Below, in pieces: positions 7,337 through 15,164 of a stretch of DNA of 36,721 bases. A program made the translations under genes and the position numbers. This DNA comes from Streptomyces sp. ISL-1 (GTDB lineage Bacteria > Actinomycetota > Actinomycetes > Streptomycetales > Streptomycetaceae). The stretch is taken from contig NZ_JAGGOI010000015.1 of assembly GCF_018614585.1 (NCBI RefSeq), forward strand, positions 173,102 to 209,822. Direction: 5' to 3'. Position 1 is the stretch's first letter. Each line of letters starts with the position of its first letter. The notes below the pieces were generated by a model. The model was not told the origin of the DNA and made no database searches. It was given only the letters and a program-made list of their open reading frames with translations.

Positions 7337-8797
7337 ATGATCGAATCTGAGACGGTGATGCCGGTGCAGCAGGACGGCGCAGAGGCAACGGGCATAGAGC
7401 GCATTCCGGTGGTGCCGGGCTTCGCGCGGCGTCCGGGGCAGGGAACGCCTGACTCCGCCCGGTCGCCGAAGGAGGAGGGAAAGGCGCTGCGGGACAGGGT
7501 GCCGCGGGCATCGCACGACTCGCTGGTGCTCGCGGTGGCGCGGCCCGGCACGGTTGAGGCCGTCGAGGAGTCGAACCGCGGCCGGGTGCCCGAACTCACG
7601 CCGATACGGGTGGGCCGGATGGCCGCCTCGCCGTTCGCGTTTCTACGCGGCTCGGCGGGGTTGATGGCCTACGACCTGGTGGGCACTCCGGTCACCGGGG
7701 TGAGCGCGCAGATCTGCGGCGATGCGCATGCGGCCAACTTCGGGCTGTACGGCGATGTGCGCGGCCGCCTCGTCATCGACCTCAACGACTTCGACGAGAC
7801 GGTCGTCGGCCCGTGGGAATGGGACGTCAAGCGGCTGGCCGTCTCGTTGGTGTTGGCCGGGCGAGTGGCGGGCGCGGACGAGACTGTCTGCAAATCGGCC
7901 GCTTTCGACGCGGTGGGGGCGTACCGGCGAACCATGCGGCTGCTGGCCAAGCTGCCCGCGCTGGACGCGTGGAACGCCATCGCCGACGAGGAGCTCGTCT
8001 CCCACACGGACGCGCGCGATCTGGTCGGCACGCTGGAACGGGTCTCTGAGAAGGCCCGCAACAACACCAGCGCGCGCTTCGCCGCCAAGGCGACGGAGGA
8101 GTGCGGCGACGGGGGACGGCGCTTCGTGGACGCGCCGCCGGTGCTGCGGCGGGTGCCGGACGCGGAGGCGGCGGCCGTCGCCTCCGCGCTCGGGGGTTAT
8201 TTGCGCACGGTGTCGGAGGACCGGCTGCCACTGCTCGGGCGGTACGCGATCCACGATGTGGCATTCCGGGTGGTCGGGACAGGGAGCGTGGGCACGCATT
8301 CCTATGTGGTGCTGCTGCTCGACCACCGGGGCGAGGCGCTGGTGCTTCAGGTGAAGGAGGCGCGGGCCTCGGCACTGCTGCCGTATCTGCCGGCCGCCGG
8401 GTTCCAGGTGCCGGAGGTGGACCACGAGGGGCACCGAGTGGTGCTCGGCCAGAAACGGATGCAGGTGATCAGCGACATTCTGCTCGGCTGGACGACGGTC
8501 GACGGTCGGCCTTTCCAGGTACGGCAGTTCAGGAACCGCAAGGGCAGCGTGGACCCGACTGCGCTTGCTGCCGACGAATTCGACGACTATGGGCGGATGA
8601 CCGGCGCGCTGCTGGCTCGGGCGCATGCGCACAGCGCCGACCCGCGTCTGCTCGCCGGGTACTGCGGCAAGAACGAGGAGCTGGACGAGGCGGTGGCTCG
8701 CTTCGCCGTGACCTACGCGGACCGTACCGAAGCGGACCACGCAGAGCTGCTGGCGGCGATCAAGAGCGGACGGATAGCTGCTGAGCTGGGGGTGTGA
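7337..8797 (+). CDS. DUF2252 family protein (kinase-like fold)
   Basis: Cytosolic protein of 486 residues. Family hallmarks visible are RMAASPFAFLRGSAGLMAYDL, QICGDAHAANFGLYG, LVIDLNDFDETVVGPWEWDVKRLAVSLVLAGR and LVLQVKEARASALLPYL. The GDAHxxNFG and DxNDFDE motifs resemble the catalytic and metal-binding loops of aminoglycoside-phosphotransferase-like kinases, so a small-molecule phosphotransferase is plausible, but no substrate is established. The reading frame is open from 6839, but the ATG at 7337 with GGGGAGG nine bases upstream is the clear start. It is followed 33 bases later by a J-domain gene. Confidence 0.85.
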   Translation: MIESETVMPVQQDGAEATGIERIPVVPGFARRPGQGTPDSARSPKEEGKALRDRVPRASHDSLVLAVARPGTVEAVEESNRGRVPELTPIRVGRMAASPFAFLRGSAGLMAYDLVGTPVTGVSAQICGDAHAANFGLYGDVRGRLVIDLNDFDETVVGPWEWDVKRLAVSLVLAGRVAGADETVCKSAAFDAVGAYRRTMRLLAKLPALDAWNAIADEELVSHTDARDLVGTLERVSEKARNNTSARFAAKATEECGDGGRRFVDAPPVLRRVPDAEAAAVASALGGYLRTVSEDRLPLLGRYAIHDVAFRVVGTGSVGTHSYVVLLLDHRGEALVLQVKEARASALLPYLPAAGFQVPEVDHEGHRVVLGQKRMQVISDILLGWTTVDGRPFQVRQFRNRKGSVDPTALAADEFDDYGRMTGALLARAHAHSADPRLLAGYCGKNEELDEAVARFAVTYADRTEADHAELLAAIKSGRIAAELGV

Positions 8798-8830
8798 CGT
8801 CGTGCTTGGCCGCGCCCGTAGGCTGGGCGG

Positions 8831-9664
8831 GTGACCCAGGATGCATCCGGCGGGCGGACGACCCGGAACGACGAAGAGCAGGACGTGCCGCCGCGGCCAG
8901 AGGCCCGGCTGGAGAAGGCGGTGCGCGCGGCCGAGCAGGCGCTGATCGAGTTCGAGATCGCGTTGGAGACGTTCCGGGTGGAGGTGGAGAACTTCTCCCG
9001 GCTGCACCACCAGAAGCTCGGCCCGATGTACGCGCGCCTGGACGAGCTGGACGCCCAGATCGCGGAGGCCCGGGCCGCTCGTAGCGGCGACCCGGAGGAT
9101 CTGCGCAAGGCGCAGGAGGCGCGGGCGATGGTGATGCCGATGCCAGGCGTCGAGGAGCTGTTCCACGACTGGATGGACTCCGAGGGACTCTCCCCCGAGG
9201 CCGCCGCAATGCTCAACGATCAGCCCGTGCAGGCGCCGAAGCGTGTCCGTCCCAGCGAGGAGGCACGCAAGCTCTATCGCGAGCTGGCCCGCAAGGCGCA
9301 CCCGGACCTGGCGCAGGACGAGGAGGAGCGGGCACGGCGCGACGAGTTCATCACGCGCGTGAACGCCGCCTACGGGCTCGGCGACGCGGCGCGGCTGCGG
9401 GAGTTGGCCGAGGAGTGGGCTGCCGGGCCTGTGCCCGCCGAGCAGCCGTTCAGCGAGAGCGAGGAGCTCTACGCCCGGCTCGAGTGGCTGTCGCGGCGCA
9501 AGGAGCTGCTGACCGTGGTCGCGCACGAGCTGGAGGAGAGCGCGATCGGCGCGATGCTGAAGATGGCGCCCGAGGACCCGGACCGGCTGCTGGAGGAGAT
9601 CGCCGAGCAGCTGCTCGGGCAGGTCGCCGAGCGTGAGAGGGAACTGTCCGGACTGGTGCAGTAG
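8831..9664 (+). CDS. J-domain (DnaJ-like) protein with N-terminal coiled coil
   Basis: A 277-residue soluble protein. Residues 25-100 are charged, heptad-like helix (coiled coil). A J domain sits in the middle (about 142-182): YRELARKAHPDL carries the His-Pro-Asp triad at 157-159, the part that stimulates DnaK ATPase. The C-terminal ~70 residues are again acidic helix. There is no Gly/Phe region or zinc finger, so it is a class C type J protein, probably recruiting DnaK to a specific client. GTG start at 8831. Same direction as the DUF2252 gene and likely co-transcribed with it. Confidence 0.82.
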   Translation: MTQDASGGRTTRNDEEQDVPPRPEARLEKAVRAAEQALIEFEIALETFRVEVENFSRLHHQKLGPMYARLDELDAQIAEARAARSGDPEDLRKAQEARAMVMPMPGVEELFHDWMDSEGLSPEAAAMLNDQPVQAPKRVRPSEEARKLYRELARKAHPDLAQDEEERARRDEFITRVNAAYGLGDAARLRELAEEWAAGPVPAEQPFSESEELYARLEWLSRRKELLTVVAHELEESAIGAMLKMAPEDPDRLLEEIAEQLLGQVAERERELSGLVQ

Positions 9665-9704
9665 GTTTCTTCAAGGTCCTAAGGACCCCAGGAACCTGCC
9701 GCGT

Positions 9705-9765
9705 ATGCACGAAATGCACGAGCACGAAATGCACGAGCATCAGACACACGAGCACGAGATGTACG
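9705..9765 (+). repeat. CACGA(A/G)-rich short repeats before the rhodanese gene
   Basis: Repeats of CACGA(A/G) and ATGCACGA run through 9705-9765, in frame with the downstream rhodanese. If translated from the ATG at 9705 they give a Met/His/Glu-rich leader (MHEMHEHEMHEHQTHEHEM...) of 26 residues ahead of the usual protein. Confidence 0.6.
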
Positions 9766-9782
9766 AGAGAAGGCATGGACCC

Positions 9783-10127
9783 ATGAATTTCGCCCAGTTG
9801 CCCTCGGTGGACGCCGCGGCGGTACCGTCCGACGGCCTGGTACTGGACGTCCGGGAGGACGACGAGTGGGCGGCTGGGCATGTCGAGGGCGCGCTGCATG
9901 TCCCGATGAGCGACTTCGTGGCCCGCTTCGGTGAGGTGACCGAGGCCCTGGCCGCCGGGGGCCGAGCATACGTGATGTGCCGGGTCGGCGGGCGGTCCGC
10001 GCAGGTCACCCAGTATCTGGTGCAGCAGGGCATCGACGCGGTGAACGTCGAGGGCGGCATGCTCGCCTGGGACGGAGCCGGACGCCCGATGGTCACCGGC
10101 ACCACCAACCCGGCGTTCGTCCTCTGA
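9783..10127 (+). CDS. Single-domain rhodanese-like protein
   Basis: Cytosolic sulfur-carrier or sulfurtransferase-type protein of 114 residues. It shows VLDVREDDEWAAGHVEGALHVPM at the front and the active-site loop MCRVGGRSAQV with the persulfide-forming Cys, then GGMLAWDGAGRPM at the end, a complete rhodanese fold. The ATG at 9783 is favoured by an AGAGAAGG ribosome site seven bases upstream. An in-frame ATG at 9705 would add a His/Glu-rich leader. It lies after the J-domain gene and converges on the acyl-CoA dehydrogenase. Sulfur donor and acceptor are unknown. Confidence 0.85.
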   Translation: MNFAQLPSVDAAAVPSDGLVLDVREDDEWAAGHVEGALHVPMSDFVARFGEVTEALAAGGRAYVMCRVGGRSAQVTQYLVQQGIDAVNVEGGMLAWDGAGRPMVTGTTNPAFVL

Positions 10128-10156
10128 GACACAGGACCCCGGGCGGCTGCTGAGCG

Positions 10157-11326
10157 CTAGCCGAGGGGGTGGGCGGCCAGGAGGTCGCCCAGCGCCTCCT
10201 CGTGGGCAGCGGCGGGGCCGAGTGAGAGCTCGAGCTGCTTGGCCCAGGCGTGGTAGCGGTGCAGCGGATAGTCGGTGTCGGCGCCGAAGCCGCCGTGGAG
10301 ATGCTGCGCGGTCTGGACGACGCGGCGTACGCCCTCCGAGGCCCAGACCTTCGCCACCGCGACATCGCCGGACACCGGCAGCGGGCCGCCGACTCCCGCG
10401 CTCCCCTGCACCGGGGTCAGCCGCCAAGCCGCCTGCCAAAGGGTCGCTTCCATCGCGCGCAGATCGATATAGCGGTCGGCGGCCTGTACGGCGACTGCCT
10501 GGAATGTCGCGACCGGGAAGCCGAACTGCTCGCGTTTTCCGGTGTACTCGCTGGTCATCGCGAGCACGCCCTCACCGAGCCCCAGGGCCAGCGCACAGGT
10601 CCCGGTGGCCAGGAGCTGGCGCAGCCACTCCCAGGCGCCGTCGGCGTCGATCAGTTCGCGGCTGTCGATCCGTACGGAGTCGAGGCTGACCTCGGCGAGT
10701 CTCTCGCCGGTGGTGGAGATCTGCTCGCCGAGCGTGAGGCCTTCCCGGCCCCGGGGGACCACGGCGAACACGGCCCGGCCGTCGCCGGTGTGCGCCGGCA
10801 CGGCGATCCGGTCCGCGGACTGGGCCCAGGGCACGCCCGTCTGCACCCCGTCGAGCACCCAGCCGGCCCCCTCACCGCCCCCGTGCCCGGGGTCAGGGCG
10901 CGCGGTGACGGCCAGCTCGGCGGGGTCGTGGCCGGTGCGGCCATTGGCCCCGACGGTGAGCACCAGGTGGCCGCGGCCGACGGGGGACAGGATTTCTTCG
11001 CTCAACTCGGCTCTGCCGTAACGCTCCACGGCCATGGCGACCGCGCTCGTCTCCAGCAGCGGCACGCGCGCCAGCACCTTCGCGGACTCGCGAAGCACCA
11101 GGCAGAGCGCGATTGGATCGAGGCCGGCTCCTCCGTGCTGTGGCGACAGGACCAGGCTCAGCAGATCGGAGTCCGCGAGCTTTGCCCACAGCGGCCGGTC
11201 GAACTCCTCGGCCACCGCGCCCCGGGTGAGCGCGGGGCTCGGCACGCCGTCGGGCGCGACGCCTGAGAAGACCGCCTTCGCAGCCTGGACCGCCGCCTGC
11301 TGCTCCTCGGTGAAGGTGAAGTCCAC
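10157..11326 (-). CDS. Acyl-CoA dehydrogenase family protein
   Basis: FAD enzyme of 389 residues oxidising an acyl-CoA to the enoyl-CoA. DFTFTEEQQAAVQAAKAVF is the family N-terminus, REQFGFPVATFQAVAVQAADRYIDL the helical core, and QHLHGGFGADTDYPLHRYHAWAK the C-terminal flavin/active-site stretch. Where medium-chain enzymes have the catalytic Glu (TEYP), this protein has Asp (TDYP), as in several actinobacterial enzymes acting in heteromeric pairs. No partner FadE lies beside it. It is 116 bases downstream of paaE in the same direction, but two palindromes in that gap suggest its own promoter. Substrate unknown. Confidence 0.87.
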   Translation of the reverse strand: MDFTFTEEQQAAVQAAKAVFSGVAPDGVPSPALTRGAVAEEFDRPLWAKLADSDLLSLVLSPQHGGAGLDPIALCLVLRESAKVLARVPLLETSAVAMAVERYGRAELSEEILSPVGRGHLVLTVGANGRTGHDPAELAVTARPDPGHGGGEGAGWVLDGVQTGVPWAQSADRIAVPAHTGDGRAVFAVVPRGREGLTLGEQISTTGERLAEVSLDSVRIDSRELIDADGAWEWLRQLLATGTCALALGLGEGVLAMTSEYTGKREQFGFPVATFQAVAVQAADRYIDLRAMEATLWQAAWRLTPVQGSAGVGGPLPVSGDVAVAKVWASEGVRRVVQTAQHLHGGFGADTDYPLHRYHAWAKQLELSLGPAAAHEEALGDLLAAHPLG

Positions 11327-11370
11327 TGCCTTGTCCTCCCACGCACCGCTGCTGTCTCTGAATCCGTATC

Positions 11371-11399
11371 TGACGAATCGTCAAGATAGAACAGGTTCT
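11371..11399 (-). promoter_or_regulatory. Two adjacent palindromes upstream of the acyl-CoA dehydrogenase
   Basis: TGACGA-A-TCGTCA (11371-11383) and AGAAC-AG-GTTCT (11388-11399), both perfect, lie 45-73 bases upstream of the start. The second fits TNNAACNNGTTNNA, the motif reported for the TetR regulator KstR of steroid catabolism, at all fixed positions but the last. Likely TetR-type operators for a lipid-responsive regulator encoded elsewhere. Confidence 0.5.
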
Positions 11400-11442
11400 C
11401 GAAAAAGAACACAGCGCGGGAGGAGGGACCGCTGGGGTCTGC

Positions 11443-12498
11443 TCAGCGGTCGAAGTCCAACTCCACTTCTGGCGTGGCCGGATGAGACTGGCAGGCCAGC
11501 ACATAGCCCGCCTCGGTCTCCTCCGCCTCCAGCGCGAAGTTGCGGTCCATGCGCACCTCGCCCGAGACCAGGAAGGCCCGGCAGGTACCGCAGACCCCGC
11601 CCTTGCACGCGTACGGCGCGTCCGAGCGGCTCCGCAGCACGGTCTCCAGCAGCGACTCGCCTTCCAGCACCGGCCACTTGCCGGAACGGCCGTCCAGGGT
11701 CGCGGTCAGCTCGGCATGGGCCGGCGCCTTCACCGCTGCTCGGCCGGGTGCCGAACCGTCGTCAACATGGAAGATCTCCTCGTGGATACGGCTCCGGTCC
11801 ACCCCGAGCCCGCGCAGGGCGCGCTCGGCGCCCTGGACCAGACCGAAGGGCCCACACAGGAACCAGCCGTCCACGTCGGCCACCGGAAGCAGGGCTGGCA
11901 GCAGCCCGGTCAGCCGTTCCTTGTCCAGCCGTCCGGACGGCAGCCCTGACTGCTGTTCCTCCCGGGAGAGCACGGTGACCAGCTGAAAACGGTCCGGGAA
12001 GCGGTCCTTGAGGTCGGCGACCTCGTCCAGGAACATCGTCGACGCCGCTGTGCGGTCGCTGCGTATCAGACAGAACCGGGCCTCCCGCTCCCGCGCCAGC
12101 AGCGTCGCCGCCATCGACAGCACGGGGGTGATGCCGCTGCCGCCGACGACCGCCGCGAAGTACCCGGGGCGCGGGGCGAGGAGGAAGCGGCCCATCGGTG
12201 GCATCACCTCGACGAGGTCGCCGACGCCGAGCTCCTTGAGCGCGAACGTCGAAAACTCGCCGCCGTCTACCAGCCGGATGCCCACGCGCAGTATCGGATC
12301 ACCGTTGGCCGGGGCGGCCGGGGTGCAGATCGAGTAGGTACGACGGATCTCCTCGCCGTCCACCAGCCGGCGCAGGGCCAAGTGCTGGCCGGGGGTGTGG
12401 CGGAAGGTCTCGCGCAGCTCGGGCGGCACCTCGAAGGTGACGGCCACCGAGTCGTCCGTGAGCTGTTCGACCTCGCTGACCCGGAGCGGATGGAACAT
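11443..12498 (-). CDS. paaE: Phenylacetyl-CoA epoxidase reductase subunit PaaE
   Basis: Electron-transfer subunit of the phenylacetyl-CoA 1,2-epoxidase, passing electrons from NADPH through FAD and a 2Fe-2S cluster to the diiron subunit PaaA. It has 351 residues. The FAD-binding barrel includes RRTYSICT; the NAD(P)-binding domain includes GGSGITPVLSMAATLL and ends FLCGPFGLVQGAERAL. The C-terminal plant-type ferredoxin domain has CKGGVCGTC (Cys298, 303, 306) and Cys336 in VLACQS. The ATG directly follows the paaD stop, and its AAGGAG ribosome site lies inside paaD. Last gene of the coupled paaABCDE operon. Confidence 0.95.
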   Translation of the reverse strand: MFHPLRVSEVEQLTDDSVAVTFEVPPELRETFRHTPGQHLALRRLVDGEEIRRTYSICTPAAPANGDPILRVGIRLVDGGEFSTFALKELGVGDLVEVMPPMGRFLLAPRPGYFAAVVGGSGITPVLSMAATLLAREREARFCLIRSDRTAASTMFLDEVADLKDRFPDRFQLVTVLSREEQQSGLPSGRLDKERLTGLLPALLPVADVDGWFLCGPFGLVQGAERALRGLGVDRSRIHEEIFHVDDGSAPGRAAVKAPAHAELTATLDGRSGKWPVLEGESLLETVLRSRSDAPYACKGGVCGTCRAFLVSGEVRMDRNFALEAEETEAGYVLACQSHPATPEVELDFDR

Positions 12499-13092
12499 CT
12501 ACAACTCCTTGAAGTGGTCGAAGGGTTCGCGGCAACTGACGCAGCGGCGCAGTGCCTTGCAGGCAGTGGAGGAGAACCTGCTCAGCAGCTCGGTATCGGT
12601 GGAGCCGCAGTTCGGGCAGCGTACGGAGAGCGTAAGCGGCACCGGCCCCTCCGCCGCGTGCGCGCGGGGCGGGGCTATCCCGAACTCAGCGAGCTTGCGC
12701 CGTCCTTCCGCGCTGATGTCGTCCGTCGACCAGGCCGGCGAGAGGACCTTCACGACCGAGACCTCCGGTATTCCGTGGTCGTGCAGCACCCGCTCGATGT
12801 CCGAAGTCATGGCCTCGATCGCCGGACAGCCGGTGTAGGTCGGGGTCAGCTTCACCTCGACCGTGCCGGGCGCCAGAATCTGAACCCCGCGAAGCACGCC
12901 GAGCTCCTCCAGCGTCAGCACCGGCAGCTCAGGGTCGGGCACGGAGCCGGCGAGCCTGCGCAGCTCCGCCTCCAGCCGCGTCTCACCTACCGTCGCGCTC
13001 TCGCCGGTGGCCACTGGGGTGCCACAGGCAGTCGTCTCGGTCACGCCATTCACGTCAGGCATGTCAGTCACGTCCGTCATGTGGGTCACCAT
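12499..13092 (-). CDS. paaD: Phenylacetate degradation protein PaaD (SUF/MIP18-type, zinc-ribbon tail)
   Basis: Needed for epoxidase function, probably in iron-sulfur or diiron maturation. It has 197 residues. The central DUF59/MIP18 domain shows LAGSVPDPELPVLTLEELGVLRGV and LTPTYTGCPAIEAM. The C-terminus has a CPNCGS...CVSC zinc-ribbon-like set. The first ~35 residues are an odd Met/Thr/His/Asp-rich run (MTHMTDVTDMPDVNG) not needed for the fold. The frame is open further upstream. I take the ATG at 13092; a GTG at 13089 would give a 4-nt GTGA overlap with paaC and an ATG at 13080 is also possible. Confidence 0.9.
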   Translation of the reverse strand: MVTHMTDVTDMPDVNGVTETTACGTPVATGESATVGETRLEAELRRLAGSVPDPELPVLTLEELGVLRGVQILAPGTVEVKLTPTYTGCPAIEAMTSDIERVLHDHGIPEVSVVKVLSPAWSTDDISAEGRRKLAEFGIAPPRAHAAEGPVPLTLSVRCPNCGSTDTELLSRFSSTACKALRRCVSCREPFDHFKEL

Positions 13093-13802
13093 GACGCCCC
13101 CGGGTGGCTGCGGTGCAGATGCTGCATCTCCGCCAGCATCCGCCCGAAGGACTCGGTGTGCAGACCCTGCCGTCCCGCGCCCGCCGCCCAGCCGCCTGCC
13201 CGCGGCCCGGCGGGCATTGTCAGCGTCGCCCGCTCCAGAACAGCGGTGACGGCCTCCATCCAACTGGCCTCCAGAGCCTGCCAGTCGATGTCCAGCCCTT
13301 CGATCGGCTGGAACATCTCGCCGGTGAACCGCCACAGGGCGTCGCACGCCCGCTGCATCCGTTCATGGCTCTCGGCCGTGCCGTCGCCGAGGCGCTCGGT
13401 CCAGTGCTCGGCATGGTCCTGGTGGTACGCCACTTCCTTGACGGCCTTGGCCGCGAGCCCGGCGAACTCGCCGTCTGTCACGGCCAGCTGCGCATACAGC
13501 AGTCGCTGATAGAGGGAGAAGTAGAGCTGGCGGGCGATGGTGTGGGCAAAGTCGCCGTTCGGCTGCTCGACCAGCTGGAGATTGCGGAACGCCCGCTCCT
13601 CGCGCAGATAGGCCAGCTCGTCCTCGTCCCCGACGAGGGAGAGCAGCACCCGCGCCTGCCCCAGCAGGTCCAGCGCGATATTCGCGAGGGCGACATCCTC
13701 TTCCAGGACGGGCGCATGGCCGGCCCACTCCCCCAGCCGGTGCGAGAGCACCAGCGCATCGTCGCCGAGTGCGAGCGCCGCGGCATTGGCCGTCGCGGTC
13801 AC
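13086..13802 (-). CDS. paaC: Phenylacetyl-CoA epoxidase structural subunit PaaC
   Basis: Non-catalytic ferritin-like subunit that pairs with PaaA in the epoxidase. It has 238 residues and is all-helical: LGDDALVLSHRLGEWAGHAPVLEEDVALANIALDLLGQAR, LREERAFRNLQLVEQPNGDFAHTI, and KEVAYHQDHAEHWTERLGDGTAESHERM are typical PaaC stretches. GTG start at 13802 overlaps the paaB stop (GTGA), indicating translational coupling. A longer open frame upstream is the shadow of paaB/paaA. Confidence 0.94.
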   Translation of the reverse strand: MTATANAAALALGDDALVLSHRLGEWAGHAPVLEEDVALANIALDLLGQARVLLSLVGDEDELAYLREERAFRNLQLVEQPNGDFAHTIARQLYFSLYQRLLYAQLAVTDGEFAGLAAKAVKEVAYHQDHAEHWTERLGDGTAESHERMQRACDALWRFTGEMFQPIEGLDIDWQALEASWMEAVTAVLERATLTMPAGPRAGGWAAGAGRQGLHTESFGRMLAEMQHLHRSHPGASW

Positions 13803-14089
13803 AGGTGCTTCACCCCTTCCGGGATCTCGTAGAAGGTCGGGTGCCGGTAGGGCTTGTCGGCAGCCGACTCGAAGAACGGGTCCTTCTCGTCGGGCGAGGA
13901 CGCGGTGATCGAGGTGGAGGGGACCACCCAGATCGACACGCCTTCGTTCCGCCGGGTGTACAGGTCGCGGGCGTTGCGCAGGGCCATCTCCGCGTCCGGG
14001 GCGTGCAGGCTCCCCGCGTGGGTGTGGGAGAGCCCGCGGCGCGAGCGCACGAAGACCTCCCACAGCGGCCAGTCGGTCGAGCTGCTCAT
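13799..14089 (-). CDS. paaB: Phenylacetyl-CoA epoxidase subunit PaaB
   Basis: Small bridging subunit of the epoxidase, 96 residues. [31 protein letters not shown] is diagnostic of PaaB, followed by [20 protein letters not shown] and a tail with [22 protein letters not shown] at 14089 overlaps the paaA stop (ATGA), and a GAGGCGA ribosome site lies inside the paaA end. Confidence 0.95.
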   Translation of the reverse strand: MSSSTDWPLWEVFVRSRRGLSHTHAGSLHAPDAEMALRNARDLYTRRNEGVSIWVVPSTSITASSPDEKDPFFESAADKPYRHPTFYEIPEGVKHL

Positions 14090-15051
14090 GCTGTCGCCTC
14101 CCCGGGCTTCGCGTGCTGTGCTTGGTGTTTCGCGGCGTACGCCACGGCCGCTTCCCGGACCCAGGCGCCTTCCTCGTGGGCCAGGCGGCGCTGCGTTATC
14201 CGCTCTTCGTTGCACGGGCCGTTGCCCTTGAGGACGTCCTGGAACTCGGCCCAGTCGATCGCGCCGAAGTCGTGGTGGCCCCGCTGCTCGTTCCACCGCA
14301 GGTCGGGGTCCGGGAGGGCGAGCCCGAGGGCTTCGGCCTGCGGGACGCAGATGTCCACGAAGCGCTGGCGCAGCTCGTCATTGGAGTGCCGCTTGATCTT
14401 CCAGGCCATGGACTGCACAGAGTGGGCCGATTCGTCGTCCGGCGGGCCGAACATCATCAGTGACGGCCACCACCAGCGGTTCACCGCGTCCTGAGCCATT
14501 TCGTGCTGGGCGGGCGTCCCCTGGGAGAGGGTGAGCAGCAGCTCGTACCCCTGGCGCTGGTGGAAGGACTCCTCCTTGCAGATCCGGACCATCGCGCGGG
14601 CGTACGGACCGTAGGAGCAGCGGCAGAGCGGCACCTGGTTGGTGATCGCCGCACCGTCCACCAGCCAGCCGATCGCTCCGACATCGGCCCAGGTCAGCGT
14701 CGGGTAGTTGAAGATCGACGAGTATCTCTGGCGGCCGGTGTGGAGCTTGTCGAGCAGCTCCTCACGGCTTGTGCCCAGGGTCTCGGCGGCGCTGTACAGA
14801 TACAGCCCGTGGCCCGCCTCGTCCTGAACCTTGGCCATCAGGATCGCCTTGCGCCGCAGCGAGGGCGCCCGCGTGATCCAGTTCGCCTCCGGCTGCATAC
14901 CGATGATCTCGGAGTGGGCGTGTTGCGCCATTTGGCGGACGAGCGTGGCCCGATAGGCGTCGGGCATCCAGTCGCGCGGCTCGATGCGCTCGTCGGCGGC
15001 CACGGCGGCTTCGAAAACCGCCTCGTACGTATCCGCAGTCACTGCCGTCAT
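14086..15051 (-). CDS. paaA: Phenylacetyl-CoA epoxidase catalytic diiron subunit PaaA
   Basis: Oxygenase subunit that converts phenylacetyl-CoA to the ring 1,2-epoxide with O2 and electrons from PaaE. It has 321 residues. Ligand-bearing helices are visible: [34 protein letters not shown] and [16 protein letters not shown], the last two with the ExxH pairs of the diiron site. [32 protein letters not shown] is conserved in the family. First gene of the operon; a PaaR-type operator is 12-29 bases before its start, so repression is likely exerted at the promoter or start of transcription. Confidence 0.95.
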   Translation of the reverse strand: MTAVTADTYEAVFEAAVAADERIEPRDWMPDAYRATLVRQMAQHAHSEIIGMQPEANWITRAPSLRRKAILMAKVQDEAGHGLYLYSAAETLGTSREELLDKLHTGRQRYSSIFNYPTLTWADVGAIGWLVDGAAITNQVPLCRCSYGPYARAMVRICKEESFHQRQGYELLLTLSQGTPAQHEMAQDAVNRWWWPSLMMFGPPDDESAHSVQSMAWKIKRHSNDELRQRFVDICVPQAEALGLALPDPDLRWNEQRGHHDFGAIDWAEFQDVLKGNGPCNEERITQRRLAHEEGAWVREAAVAYAAKHQAQHAKPGEATA

Positions 15052-15062
15052 CCGGGCCCCCT

Positions 15063-15080
15063 ACCGACCGATCGTTCGGT
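15063..15080. promoter_or_regulatory. PaaR-type operator upstream of paaA
   Basis: ACCGACCGATCGTTCGGT, an 18-bp palindrome with one mismatched pair, immediately before paaA. Read on the minus strand it contains ACCGAACGATCGGT, which fits the core ACCGNNCGNNCGGT reported for PaaR of Corynebacterium glutamicum. It is the exact reverse complement of the site at 19886-19903. Confidence 0.85.
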
Positions 15081-15125
15081 TCATTGACTTCAATGGTGAG
15101 TCGGCGGCCCGTAGGGTGTCAACCC

Positions 15126-15134
15126 TGTGGATAA
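15126..15134 (-). other. DnaA-box-like site TTATCCACA
   Basis: TGTGGATAA on the plus strand, inside a 19-base block (15118-15136) nearly identical to one at 19916-19934. It lies 30 bases before the DUF5819 start and 45 bases from the paaA operator. Confidence 0.4.
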
Positions 15135-15164
15135 CTGAGGTGGACCGATGGGGATCGGGGCGGG

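Noticed and set aside
7643..9526. 627-codon minus-strand open frame
   Set aside because: Antisense to the DUF2252 and J-domain genes, both of which have clear family motifs; the minus-strand protein is His/Arg/Leu-rich with no recognisable fold.
9673..9700. GGTCCTAAGGACC palindrome between the J-domain and rhodanese genes
   Set aside because: Six-bp arms with a 1-nt gap and no U-tract; too weak for a terminator and no regulator to link it with.
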